From assembly GCF_001550155.1 (NCBI RefSeq), contig NZ_LRUF01000025.1:112355-176354 (forward strand): a DNA stretch of 64,000 bases, in the 5' to 3' direction. Shown here piece after piece: positions 9,874-17,547 of this stretch (position 1 is the first letter of the stretch; each line of letters begins with the position of its first letter). A program made the position numbers and the translations under genes. The DNA is from Pseudoalteromonas arabiensis (GTDB lineage: Bacteria; Pseudomonadota; Gammaproteobacteria; Enterobacterales; Alteromonadaceae). The notes beneath the pieces were generated by a model, which did not search any database, was not told the origin of the DNA, and was given only the letters and a program-made list of their open reading frames with translations.

Positions 9874-10986
9874 TTGCTAATTTTTCGTTATTTGACCACT
9901 GAAGTCTTAAAGTCGCAGGTCGCCGTATTTCTAACTTTGATGACCATTTTTGTGTCACAAAAGTTTGTTGTTATTTTAGGGGATGCCTCCGAAGGGGGAC
10001 TTCCTGCAAAACTTGTACTATCCATGATCGCGCTAAAGCTCCCTCAGCTTGCCTCGCTTATTCTACCTCTTAGTATTTTCTTGGGGATTATATTAGCCTA
10101 TAGCCGCATTTATGCTGACAGTGAAATGACCGTGCTTAAGGCGTGTGGAGTGAGTGAGTGGTATGTGGTACGTGTAACACTTATTTCAAGCGTGGTTCTT
10201 GCCATATTAGCGGGTGTACTAACCTTATATGTCGCTCCGTGGGCAAGCGAACAAGAATACCAGTTAAAAGAGCAGGCAAAAGCGGATGCCGGTTTATCAG
10301 CTCTAAGGGCTGGACGTTTTCAACAAACGGGTAACGAAAAAGCAGTCGTGTTTATTCATAATATTGAAAACAGCGGGAAAGAGTTACATAAAGTGTTTGT
10401 TGCCCAGCTGCCTGAGCGTGAAAAAGGTGATTTAGCACGTTTAGTTTATGCAGAGCGTGGTGTTGTTATTGAGCAAGAAAATGGTGAACAACAGCTGGTA
10501 CTTAATGATGGTAAGCGCTATGAAACAGATGGCGAGTCAGCTGCTTTAAACCTAACAGAGTTTGATGGTTACAGTGTGCAAATTCAAGATCAAGAAATTG
10601 AGCACCAACGCCGTAAGCTAGAAGCGGTTCCTACTTTTGATTTATTTAAAATGAAAACCTCCGAGGCAATAGCGCAATGGCAATGGCGCCTAGCGATCCC
10701 TCTTTCGATCCCATTGTTAACCCTATTGGCAGTGCCTTTAAGTGTTGTTAATCCGCGCCAAGGTAAATTTGCTAAACTAGTGCCTGCGATCAGCTTATAT
10801 TTGGGTTACTTCATTTTATTAAATGCGGCTAAGTTTGCAGTTGAAGATGGCAAAATCCCTCCTTCAATAGGTCTTTGGTGGATTCATTTATCAGCATTAT
10901 TCATAGGTGGATTATTGATTATTAAAGGTCGCCCGCTAGGCGCTTGGTTAAAGGCTGTTGTGACTAAGCGGGAGTTAAGCGCATGA
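9874..10986 (+). CDS. lptF: LPS export ABC transporter permease LptF
   Basis: LptF, with LptG and the LptB ATPase, extracts lipopolysaccharide from the inner membrane and pushes it along the Lpt bridge. The 370-residue protein has the YjgP/YjgQ pattern: transmembrane segments near the N-terminus (LIFRYLTTEVLKSQ then helices to about 120), a beta-jellyroll periplasmic domain (about 130-260) and three C-terminal helices. TTG is the start, preceded by AGGGGCGA. It overlaps lptG by 4 bases (ATGA). Confidence 0.95.
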   Translation: MLIFRYLTTEVLKSQVAVFLTLMTIFVSQKFVVILGDASEGGLPAKLVLSMIALKLPQLASLILPLSIFLGIILAYSRIYADSEMTVLKACGVSEWYVVRVTLISSVVLAILAGVLTLYVAPWASEQEYQLKEQAKADAGLSALRAGRFQQTGNEKAVVFIHNIENSGKELHKVFVAQLPEREKGDLARLVYAERGVVIEQENGEQQLVLNDGKRYETDGESAALNLTEFDGYSVQIQDQEIEHQRRKLEAVPTFDLFKMKTSEAIAQWQWRLAIPLSIPLLTLLAVPLSVVNPRQGKFAKLVPAISLYLGYFILLNAAKFAVEDGKIPPSIGLWWIHLSALFIGGLLIIKGRPLGAWLKAVVTKRELSA

Positions 10987-12050
10987 TGAAAACACTCGAT
11001 TGGTACTTGGGCCGCAGCATTATTCAAACAACAGGTTTTGCATTAATGGTGCTGGTTGGTATCAGTACGTTAATAAAGTTTATTGAGCAGCTTAAATCGG
11101 TTGGTCGTGGTAGTTACGATATTGCGACTGCACTTATCTACACCTTGTATAGCATGCCGGGTGATTTAGTTATATTTTTTCCAATGGCTGCGCTCATTGG
11201 TGGTTTAACAGGACTGGGTGCACTGGCATCAAATAGTGAGTTAGTTGTTATGCAGGCCGCGGGAATGTCGCGCTTGCAAATTATTGCTTCTGTAATGAAA
11301 ACCGCAATGTTCATGGCTATTTGTATGATGGCCCTAGGTGAGTGGGGTGCGCCAGAAGCGCAGTTAAAAGCCAAAGAGATACGTAACCATGCTATTTACG
11401 GTGGTGATGTATTTAGTGCTCAGCAAGGTGTATGGGCAAAAGATGGTAGCAATTTTATTAATATAGAAGACGTTGATCAGCAAGGTATTTTACGTGGTGT
11501 TCATATGTATCACTTCGATAAATCTTTGCAATTAACGCAAATCACTAAAGCTGAAGAAGCCGTTAACCGTCAAGATGGTTGGCTACTTCGCGATGTAAAT
11601 AAAGTGAAGATCACGCCAGAAAAAATCACCACAGAACAGCAAGATGAAGAGTTTTATGACTCACAGCTGACGGCCGAAAAGTTGGGGGTAGTATCTGTAA
11701 AACCAGAGTCACTTTCATTTACAGGGCTTTGGTCTTATTTAAGTTATTTACAACAAAATGAGCAAGACACGAGTACATATGAGCTTGCGTTGTGGCGTAA
11801 GTTTATGCAGCCGATATCTATCGCAGTGATGTTATTAGTGGCTTTATCGTTTATTTTTGGCCCGCTACGCACAGTAACTATGGGCGCACGCATCATCATG
11901 GGTGTTATAACGGGGATTACTTTTCACCTAACAAACGAAATTTTTGGCCCTGTTGTCATGGTTTATCAAATACCTGCCGTAATAGGCGCTGTGTTGCCAA
12001 GTATCTTGTTTATTGGTTTTGCAACCTATTTATTGAACAAACGAGTGTAA
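10983..12050 (+). CDS. lptG: LPS export ABC transporter permease LptG
   Basis: This is the partner permease of LptF in the LptB2FG exporter. The 355-residue protein begins MMKTLDWYLGRSIIQTTGFAL, split as MMKTLDWYLGRSI then IQTTGFAL, typical of YjgQ, with N-terminal helices, a periplasmic beta domain (about 135-265) and C-terminal helices with FIFGPLRTVTMGAR. Coupled translation with lptF is indicated by the ATGA overlap. A terminator follows 8 bases after the stop. Confidence 0.95.
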   Translation: MMKTLDWYLGRSIIQTTGFALMVLVGISTLIKFIEQLKSVGRGSYDIATALIYTLYSMPGDLVIFFPMAALIGGLTGLGALASNSELVVMQAAGMSRLQIIASVMKTAMFMAICMMALGEWGAPEAQLKAKEIRNHAIYGGDVFSAQQGVWAKDGSNFINIEDVDQQGILRGVHMYHFDKSLQLTQITKAEEAVNRQDGWLLRDVNKVKITPEKITTEQQDEEFYDSQLTAEKLGVVSVKPESLSFTGLWSYLSYLQQNEQDTSTYELALWRKFMQPISIAVMLLVALSFIFGPLRTVTMGARIIMGVITGITFHLTNEIFGPVVMVYQIPAVIGAVLPSILFIGFATYLLNKRV

Positions 12051-12057
12051 CACTCAG

Positions 12058-12096
12058 CACAAAAAAAGCGTGGTTTTGAAGCCACGCTTTTTTGTG
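12058..12096. terminator. Bidirectional intrinsic terminator after lptG
   Basis: The stem has AAAGCGTGG paired with CCACGCTTT around a TTTTGAAG loop and is flanked by A and T tracts. It separates lptFG from the converging RDD gene. Confidence 0.85.
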
Positions 12097-12108
12097 CTTG
12101 TATGTAGC

Positions 12109-12609
12109 TTAATCTAATGAGCGATAAATGCGCTTGTTTTCTTCTTTTGTAAGCGTGATCACTTCTGTTTTAGCTACATAATCTTGCAGTGCCCGCTTAT
12201 TTTTAAAATCAATTAATACCACTAAATTACCCAACCCCAGTAGTGCGCTAATTGCTCTAAGAGCGCCCTGAGACCAGCTTATTAGATTACCATCGAGTGT
12301 TTGTACTTTTAAACGCCATGCGCGCATACCAATCGTTTGACCACTTTTAGCCCAAAAATAGCTAAAGAAAGCGACGCTCACTAATACCAATAAAGCGCTG
12401 CGAATCCCATAAAGAAGCGGTGAGTTTTGAATATAAGCTGAGACATCTTCTGCATCTCCAATAGTTAATATGTCTAGCGAAATTAAAGCTTGAATAGCAA
12501 GTAGATAAAGCACAGTTGTCAGCATCGCAAAAGCAATGACAACTAATGTATCGTAGATTAAAGAAGCAAAACGGCGCCAAAAACCGGCACGTGGAAACTC
12601 AGCTGACAT
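12109..12609 (-). CDS. RDD family membrane protein
   Basis: The 166-residue protein matches the RDD family: a conserved arginine near the N-terminus (PRAGFWRRFASLIYDTLVV), two paired hydrophobic segments, and GMRAWRLKVQTLDG before a further helix. The family's role is unclear; some members have been linked to ion exchange. The ATG at 12609 (MSAEFPRAG) is preferred over one at 12621. It is divergent from the AidB-like gene and ends in the shared terminator with lptG. Confidence 0.8.
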   Translation of the reverse strand: MSAEFPRAGFWRRFASLIYDTLVVIAFAMLTTVLYLLAIQALISLDILTIGDAEDVSAYIQNSPLLYGIRSALLVLVSVAFFSYFWAKSGQTIGMRAWRLKVQTLDGNLISWSQGALRAISALLGLGNLVVLIDFKNKRALQDYVAKTEVITLTKEENKRIYRSLD

Positions 12610-12691
12610 AGACAATCTCATCCAATTAAATTGCTCAGTAGTTTAGCAAAGTACTCACTAAACAAGAAATACTTAGCGATTGTTTAGTAAT

Positions 12692-12719
12692 TCGACAAGC
12701 AGGTCTGACCTGCTATAGT
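12692..12719 (+). promoter_or_regulatory. Promoter of the AidB-like gene with FadR-like operator in its spacer
   Basis: TCGACA (12692-12697, 5 of 6 to -35) and TATAGT (12714-12719, 5 of 6 to -10) are 16 bases apart. The spacer is filled by the 17-base palindrome AGCAGGTCTGACCTGCT (12698-12714), whose 8-bp arms are perfect. The GGTCnGACC core equals that of the enterobacterial FadR operator. A bound repressor would occlude RNA polymerase. Confidence 0.6.
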
Positions 12720-12747
12720 TGAGAAAATAATAAAAAGAGCACACACA

Positions 12748-14406
12748 ATGTCTATTTCAAAAAGTGAAACTCATCATGTTTTTAATCAGCCTCAACCATT
12801 AGAAAACTATAATGTTTATCAAGCCGATGATGTTTTGAAATATTGGCAAAAGCAATTTTCAGGTCAGTGGGGAACTGCGCATTTAGCGGCCTTTGGGGAG
12901 CAAGTGGGTGGTGCACTACTGCAAGCTGGATTCTTAGCAAACAAGCACTTACCTGAATTAACGACTCACAGTCGGTTTGGCGAACGCATAGATCAAGTTG
13001 ATTATCACCCGAGTTACCACCAATTAATGCAGCATGCTATTGAACAAGGGCATTGCGCTTTGCCTTGGCAACAAAAAAAGCCTGGCAGTCATGTAGTAAG
13101 AGCTGTAATGGCGGTGCTGCACAATCATGCAGATCCAGGCTCAGGTTGCCCCCTCACCATGACATTTGCCAGTGTGCCAGCAATTGCCAGCCAAGCCAAT
13201 GTGGCACAAAAGTGGCTGCCAAAAATACTTTCAAAGCATTACGATGGCGGCAATAAACCTTGGTTTGAAAAACAAGGGGTTACCATTGGTATGGCAATGA
13301 CCGAAAAACAAGGTGGTTCTGATGTGCGTGCAAATACTACAAAAGCTGCACCATTAACGACTGCAGGAGCAGGTGAGCTTTATAGCTTAGAGGGACATAA
13401 GTGGTTTTGCTCAGCGCCTATGAGTGACGCATTCTTAGTGCTTGCAAATACGGATGAAAAACAACTCTCATGCTTTTTAGTACCTAGGTGGCTCGAAAAT
13501 GGCGAAAAAAATGCCATGTATATTCAGCGCTTAAAAAATAAGTTAGGTAATCAATCGAACGCCAGTTCAGAAATAGAGTTCAGGGGTGCGCATGGTTGGC
13601 TTTTAGGTGAACCGGGGCGAGGTATTGCTACTATTATTCAAATGGTAGCACTCACTCGTTACGATTGTATGTTAGGCTCGAGCTCGTTAATGCTTCAAGC
13701 TGTAAAAGAAGCGATATGGCATACTGCAGGGCGAAGTGTATTTGGTAAAAATTTACACCAACAACCTCTGATGTTAAATGTACTGGCTGATTTAGCAATC
13801 GAGGCTGAAGCTGCTTTGGCAATCTCTATGCGTATAGCTCATGCCCTTGATAATCAAAATGATAACAGCGAAGTATTATTGGTTCGAAGTGCCACCGCGA
13901 TTGGCAAATATTGGATTTGCAAGCGTGCTATTCAACATACCTATGAGGCGATGGAGTGTATTGGGGGCGTGGGTTATGTGCAGGATAATGTCACTAGTCG
14001 TCTTTATAAAGAAGCACCGGTTAACTCTATTTGGGAAGGTTCAGGTAATGTACAGTGCTTAGACTTATTACGCGTTTTCAAGCGTGAACCTGAGTCGTTA
14101 AAAGCACTTATAAATGAACTTGAGAAAGCGCGAGCACTTAACGAGGAGTTTGCGATTAAACTTGATGAATTAAAGCTTATGCTCAATGAAGCTAAACACA
14201 TGGAAATGCATGCTCGGCGTATAATGGAGCACCTAGCACAGCTTTGGCAAGCCGCAACCTTGCTACAGTTCGGCGAGCCAATTATCGCTGATGCGTTTGT
14301 TAAAAGCCGCTTAAAAGGAACAGGGTTTTCGCAGTATGGTTGTTTGAGCCATGAGATTGATTGTGAGGCTATCGTCCTGCGAATGATGCCAAAACATCAA
14401 AGTTAA
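12748..14406 (+). CDS. AidB-like acyl-CoA dehydrogenase flavoprotein
   Basis: The 552-residue protein follows E. coli AidB closely in visible blocks: MTEKQGGSDVRANTT, EGHKWFCSAPMSDAFLVLA, RLKNKLGNQSNASSEIEF, and a C-terminal YEAMECIGGVGYVQD segment. AidB is an FAD-containing acyl-CoA dehydrogenase homologue that binds DNA and is induced by alkylation; isovaleryl-CoA dehydrogenase activity has been reported for it. The real substrate here is not known. A FadR-like palindrome in its promoter points to fatty-acid control rather than Ada control, and no Ada gene is nearby. It is monocistronic. Confidence 0.85.
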   Translation: MSISKSETHHVFNQPQPLENYNVYQADDVLKYWQKQFSGQWGTAHLAAFGEQVGGALLQAGFLANKHLPELTTHSRFGERIDQVDYHPSYHQLMQHAIEQGHCALPWQQKKPGSHVVRAVMAVLHNHADPGSGCPLTMTFASVPAIASQANVAQKWLPKILSKHYDGGNKPWFEKQGVTIGMAMTEKQGGSDVRANTTKAAPLTTAGAGELYSLEGHKWFCSAPMSDAFLVLANTDEKQLSCFLVPRWLENGEKNAMYIQRLKNKLGNQSNASSEIEFRGAHGWLLGEPGRGIATIIQMVALTRYDCMLGSSSLMLQAVKEAIWHTAGRSVFGKNLHQQPLMLNVLADLAIEAEAALAISMRIAHALDNQNDNSEVLLVRSATAIGKYWICKRAIQHTYEAMECIGGVGYVQDNVTSRLYKEAPVNSIWEGSGNVQCLDLLRVFKREPESLKALINELEKARALNEEFAIKLDELKLMLNEAKHMEMHARRIMEHLAQLWQAATLLQFGEPIIADAFVKSRLKGTGFSQYGCLSHEIDCEAIVLRMMPKHQS

Positions 14407-14455
14407 TCATTTGTATATTAATTGTTCGGTTGAAAGGGCGAGACGAATAAAACGC

Positions 14456-14483
14456 TTGCTGCCATACCCATTCTTTGTATAAT
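14456..14483 (+). promoter_or_regulatory. Promoter of tRNA-Leu
   Basis: TTGCTG (14456-14461) and a perfect TATAAT (14478-14483) are separated by 16 bases. Transcription would start near 14490, giving an 85-base leader before the tRNA. Confidence 0.7.
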
Positions 14484-14531
14484 GCTTGGCATAGAGACAA
14501 AGGCAGTAAATAAGTTTTTGCTCTAAAGTGG

Positions 14532-14571
14532 TTTTTCTTTATCTTCTCGTGTTTAGAAGGTGAAAGAAAAA
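14532..14571 (+). other. Leader hairpin before tRNA-Leu
   Basis: TTTTTCTTT pairs with AAAGAAAAA and CTTCT pairs with AGAAG, with a small internal loop and a CGTGTTT apex. It ends 4 bases before the mature tRNA 5' end. It may be a processing signal for endonucleolytic cleavage ahead of RNase P; this is inference. Confidence 0.45.
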
Positions 14572-14575
14572 TGAA

Positions 14576-14660
14576 GCCAGTATGATGGAATTGGTAGACA
14601 TGACGGATTCAAAATCCGTTGCCTTCGGGCGTGGCGGTTCAAGTCCGCCTACTGGTACCA
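14576..14660 (+). tRNA. tRNA-Leu (anticodon CAA)
   Basis: An 85-nt tRNA with encoded CCA. The acceptor arm GCCAGTA pairs with TACTGGT (first pair G-U), the anticodon stem ACGGA/TCCGT encloses loop TTCAAAA with anticodon CAA, there is a long variable arm (GCCTTCGGGC region), and the T arm GGCGG-TTCAAGT-CCGCC is intact. It reads UUG codons. Its 3' 18-19 bases are repeated three more times immediately downstream. Confidence 0.95.
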
Positions 14661-14669
14661 CTTTTATGA

Positions 14670-14696
14670 CCTCAGCAGTTTTGCTGGGGTTTTTTT
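14670..14696 (+). terminator. Intrinsic terminator, array unit 1 (type A)
   Basis: CCTCAGCA (14670-14677) pairs with TGCTGGGG (14682-14689) around GTTT, followed by seven T. It would end the tRNA-Leu transcript. Confidence 0.85.
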
Positions 14697-14787
14697 ATGC
14701 CTGAAAAAGTAGCTTGCGGACTCAAGCGCCACGCGGGGCGAGGCACTAAAGCAAGTAAAAGTCCGCCTACTGGTACCACTTTTATGA

Positions 14788-14814
14788 CCTCAGCAGTTTT
14801 GCTGGGGTTTTTTT
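14788..14814 (+). terminator. Intrinsic terminator, array unit 2 (type A)
   Basis: An exact copy of the unit 1 terminator, 118 bases downstream. Confidence 0.8.
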
Positions 14815-14905
14815 ATGCCTGAAAAAGTAGCTTGCGGACTCAAGCGCCACGCGGGGCGAGGCACTAAAGCAAGTAAAAGTCCGCCTACTGGTACCACTTT
14901 TGAAT

Positions 14906-14931
14906 CCTAGCCAATTGGTTAGGGTTTTTTT
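14906..14931 (+). terminator. Intrinsic terminator, array unit 3 (type B)
   Basis: CCTAGCC pairs with GGTTAGG (one G-U) around AATT, followed by seven T. Its sequence is unrelated to type A although the flanks are conserved. Confidence 0.8.
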
Positions 14932-15021
14932 ATGCCTTTACAAAAGTATTACGGACTTAAGCGCCACGCGGGGCGAGGCACTAAAGCAAGTAAAAGTCCG
15001 TCTGCTTATACCACTTTTGAA

Positions 15022-15046
15022 CCCTAGCCAATTGGTTAGGGTTTTT
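15022..15046 (+). terminator. Intrinsic terminator, array unit 4 (type B)
   Basis: The near-palindrome CCCTAGCCAATTGGTTAGGG is followed by five T. It closes the array. Confidence 0.8.
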
Positions 15047-15329
15047 ATGCCTGCAAGACACTATGGTGCAAGCCTATTTGTGCCTTTCAGATACCTTCAG
15101 AGCCTACCAGCTAATTATTTGAGCTCCTTTTGTTCTATTTATAAACGAATAAATGTAAACGGTGCTTGGTATTTAAATAACCTTAAAATAAGTGTGTTTA
15201 TTTGTATGCAAAGTAATCGTTTTAGACTAGGGTAGCATGGTGTTTATACTCATCTTATATTACAATTTGCAGCCTGAAGTTTAAGTGAAGTCAATCACTT
15301 AGTGCACAAAGTCGATAGGGTGGCAAAGC
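15047..15329. other. Spacer between the tRNA repeat array and the next gene
   Basis: These 283 bases hold no supported gene. The first part begins like another linker (ATGCCTGCAAG) but then diverges. The remainder is AT-rich and presumably contains the promoter of the GGDEF-EAL gene, which I could not place with confidence. Confidence 0.5.
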
Positions 15330-17501
15330 GTGGGAGCATACGATTTAAAACGTATCGTAGAAAGTATATCTAACCTTAAAAGTGAGAACTTTTATAATGC
15401 AATATGCCTGTCACTGTCGGAAGTACTTGGTGCATCTCATGTTTTTTTAGCCCAAGTTGATGAATCGACAATGCATGCATCAACAATTGCATTGGCTGCG
15501 TATGACGAAATAGTGGATAACATTAGCTATGATATTCGCTGTACTCCATGTAATGATGTTATGTGTGGCGGCATCTCAAGCTACAGCTCAGGTGTGCAAG
15601 CACTGTTTCCAGATGATCGCCTACTTGCAGATATGGGAATTGAAGCCTATGTTGGTGTGCCATTACAAAGTCTATCAGGTAAAACCGACACGATTTTAGT
15701 GGCTCTTTTTCAGCATGAGATAGGTGATGCGCTTCAGGTTGAGTCCTTTTTCTCTTTATTCACAGGTTTAATTCAACGTGAAATAGATAAAGATCGCTTT
15801 ATTGCTAAGTTAGATTTTGCAAATCAACTTATAGAACAAAGCCATGAAGCAATCTTTATTTGCAATAAAAATGTCGAGATCACTTACGTAAATACTGCCT
15901 TTACAAAAATGACAGGGTATCCCCCTGACGAAGTACTAGGGCAAAACCCGAAAATATTAAGCTCTAACCAACATGATCAGCATTTTTATCGCGCTATGTG
16001 GCATCAAATAGATAAAAAAGGTAAGTGGTCAGGGGAGATAACAAACAAAACGAAGCAGGGCACTCTTTACACTCAGTTTTTATCAATCACTCAAATGCAA
16101 ACGAATGGTGAAATTTGTTATGTCGCATTTATTCTCGACATTACCGAGAAGAAAGAAGCTGAACAAAAAATCTATTTTCATGCTAACCATGATCAGTTAA
16201 CCGGCCTAACAAATCGCTTCTATTTCAAAGAGCGTATATCCGAGTTAGTTTCTTCGCTGTCTTATCAAGATGAAGAGAGTACTAATTTAGCGGTTATTTA
16301 TTTTGATGTAGATAAGTTTCAAGATATTAATACGGTTTATGGCTTGAGCTTTGGTGATAAGGTGTTGTGTCAGCTAGCCGAGCGATTGGAAAGCAGCTTT
16401 AAAGAATGTGCTTTTTCACGTATTGATGGTGATAGTTTTGCCGTACTGCAAACTTATCAGCAAGTAAGTGAGTTAGAGCTTGTATGCAAGCAGGTTTCAG
16501 CCTTGTTAGTGGAGCCTTTTTTAATCGGTGGGATTAGCCAACAAGTTTCGGTGACGCTGGGAGTGAGTACATATCAGCAAGCAAAATCAATATCATCACA
16601 AGACAGAGTTGAAAAAATCGCTCGCCGGTTAGTGAGGCAGGCAGAGTTGGCCACGTTAAACGCCAAGCAAGTTGGTGCGCCGTTCTTGCACTTTTGCAAG
16701 GAAATGGATGATAAAGTAAAAAAGCACAACTTACTGGTGGAGCAATTAACTCAAGCTGTTAAGAATGATGAGTTAGAAGTCCACTTTCAACCTATTATCG
16801 ATGTTCAAAGCAACACGGTTGCAAAGTTTGAAAGTCTAGTTCGCTGGCGCAATCATGGGCAGTGGGTATCACCCGCCGTGTTTATCCCATTAGCTGAAGA
16901 GTCTCGTGTGATCATTGAGTTGGGTGAGCTTGTTCTTCGAAAAACGTGCCAACAAATAAAATACCTAGAAGCACAAGGCTATAATCAATTTGTATTCAAC
17001 GTAAATCGCTCGTTGTTTGAGTTTACTGAGTTTAATCCGCACCGTAACGCATGGCTTGAGATCATTACTGAACAGAACGTCAATCCGTCACAAATTTCTT
17101 TTGAATTAACTGAAAGCGTGCTTGCTCCAGAAAACACAAACCACCTTGAAGTATTAACTCAGCTTAAATCTGCTGGCTGTTTAATCTCTTTGGATGACTT
17201 TGGGACAGGTTACTCGTCGTTGAGTTATTTACGTCGTTTTCCTGTTGATGTGTTAAAGCTTGATAAATCATTCATTGACGAAATACATACTAACTCAGGT
17301 GATGAAGCATTGGTTAAGTCGATAATACAAATGAGCCAAGTACTTGGTATTAAAGTGGTTGCTGAAGGTGTTGAATTGCAACAACAGTTGGCAGTTTTGA
17401 AAGAGGCAGGGTGTGACTTTATTCAAGGTTATTATTTTTCAAAGCCTCTTCCAGGCGATGAAATACAAGCATTTTTAACACAATTAGCTAGAGAGCATTG
17501 A
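15330..17501 (+). CDS. GAF-PAS-GGDEF-EAL protein, probable c-di-GMP phosphodiesterase
   Basis: The 723-residue soluble protein has a GAF-like domain (about 1-150), a PAS domain (about 160-280, with FVNTAF-type core YVNTAFTKMTGY), a GGDEF domain (about 285-445) and an EAL domain (about 465-715). The GGDEF signature is replaced by DGDSF, so cyclase activity is unlikely. The EAL side keeps ESLVRW, ELTES, and DDFGTGYSSLSYL, so phosphodiesterase activity is likely. The start is GTG with AGGG 9 bases upstream. It lies alone between the tRNA array and the desaturase gene. Confidence 0.88.
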   Translation: MGAYDLKRIVESISNLKSENFYNAICLSLSEVLGASHVFLAQVDESTMHASTIALAAYDEIVDNISYDIRCTPCNDVMCGGISSYSSGVQALFPDDRLLADMGIEAYVGVPLQSLSGKTDTILVALFQHEIGDALQVESFFSLFTGLIQREIDKDRFIAKLDFANQLIEQSHEAIFICNKNVEITYVNTAFTKMTGYPPDEVLGQNPKILSSNQHDQHFYRAMWHQIDKKGKWSGEITNKTKQGTLYTQFLSITQMQTNGEICYVAFILDITEKKEAEQKIYFHANHDQLTGLTNRFYFKERISELVSSLSYQDEESTNLAVIYFDVDKFQDINTVYGLSFGDKVLCQLAERLESSFKECAFSRIDGDSFAVLQTYQQVSELELVCKQVSALLVEPFLIGGISQQVSVTLGVSTYQQAKSISSQDRVEKIARRLVRQAELATLNAKQVGAPFLHFCKEMDDKVKKHNLLVEQLTQAVKNDELEVHFQPIIDVQSNTVAKFESLVRWRNHGQWVSPAVFIPLAEESRVIIELGELVLRKTCQQIKYLEAQGYNQFVFNVNRSLFEFTEFNPHRNAWLEIITEQNVNPSQISFELTESVLAPENTNHLEVLTQLKSAGCLISLDDFGTGYSSLSYLRRFPVDVLKLDKSFIDEIHTNSGDEALVKSIIQMSQVLGIKVVAEGVELQQQLAVLKEAGCDFIQGYYFSKPLPGDEIQAFLTQLAREH

Positions 17502-17547
17502 TGATTCGCGGTATGATTTTGCCATTACGAAAAGAGCACATTGATGT

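Larger units (their letters stand above)
14641..15046 (+). repeat. Tandem array of tRNA-Leu 3' tails, each with a terminator (rtT-like)
   Basis: Four units start at 14642, 14760, 14878 and 14995 (periods 118, 118 and 117). Each unit has the tRNA 3' end (GTCCGCCTACTGGTACCA in units 1-3; GTCCGTCTGCTTATACCA in unit 4), then CTTTT and a terminator hairpin. Units 1-3 then carry a linker of about 64 bases with the conserved block AAGCGCCACGCGGGGCGAGG. Unit 1's tail is the real tRNA. Units 1-2 carry one terminator type and 3-4 another. The layout resembles the repeats downstream of E. coli tyrT. Any encoded frames here look incidental. Confidence 0.9.

Noticed and set aside
14641..15046. CRISPR array
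   Set aside because: The repeat unit is 117-118 bases with conserved linkers instead of unique spacers, and it contains tRNA tails and terminators. No cas genes are present.
14576..15046. Integrated genomic island using tRNA-Leu as attachment site
   Set aside because: The tail copies are only 118 bases apart, no integrase gene is in the window, and normal chromosomal genes follow. An ancient scar cannot be fully excluded.
14900..15235. A 111-codon open frame running through repeat units 3 and 4 and beyond
   Set aside because: It repeats the sequence NPSQLVRVF because it reads through the DNA repeats, has no ribosome site and covers two terminators. It is a by-product of the array.
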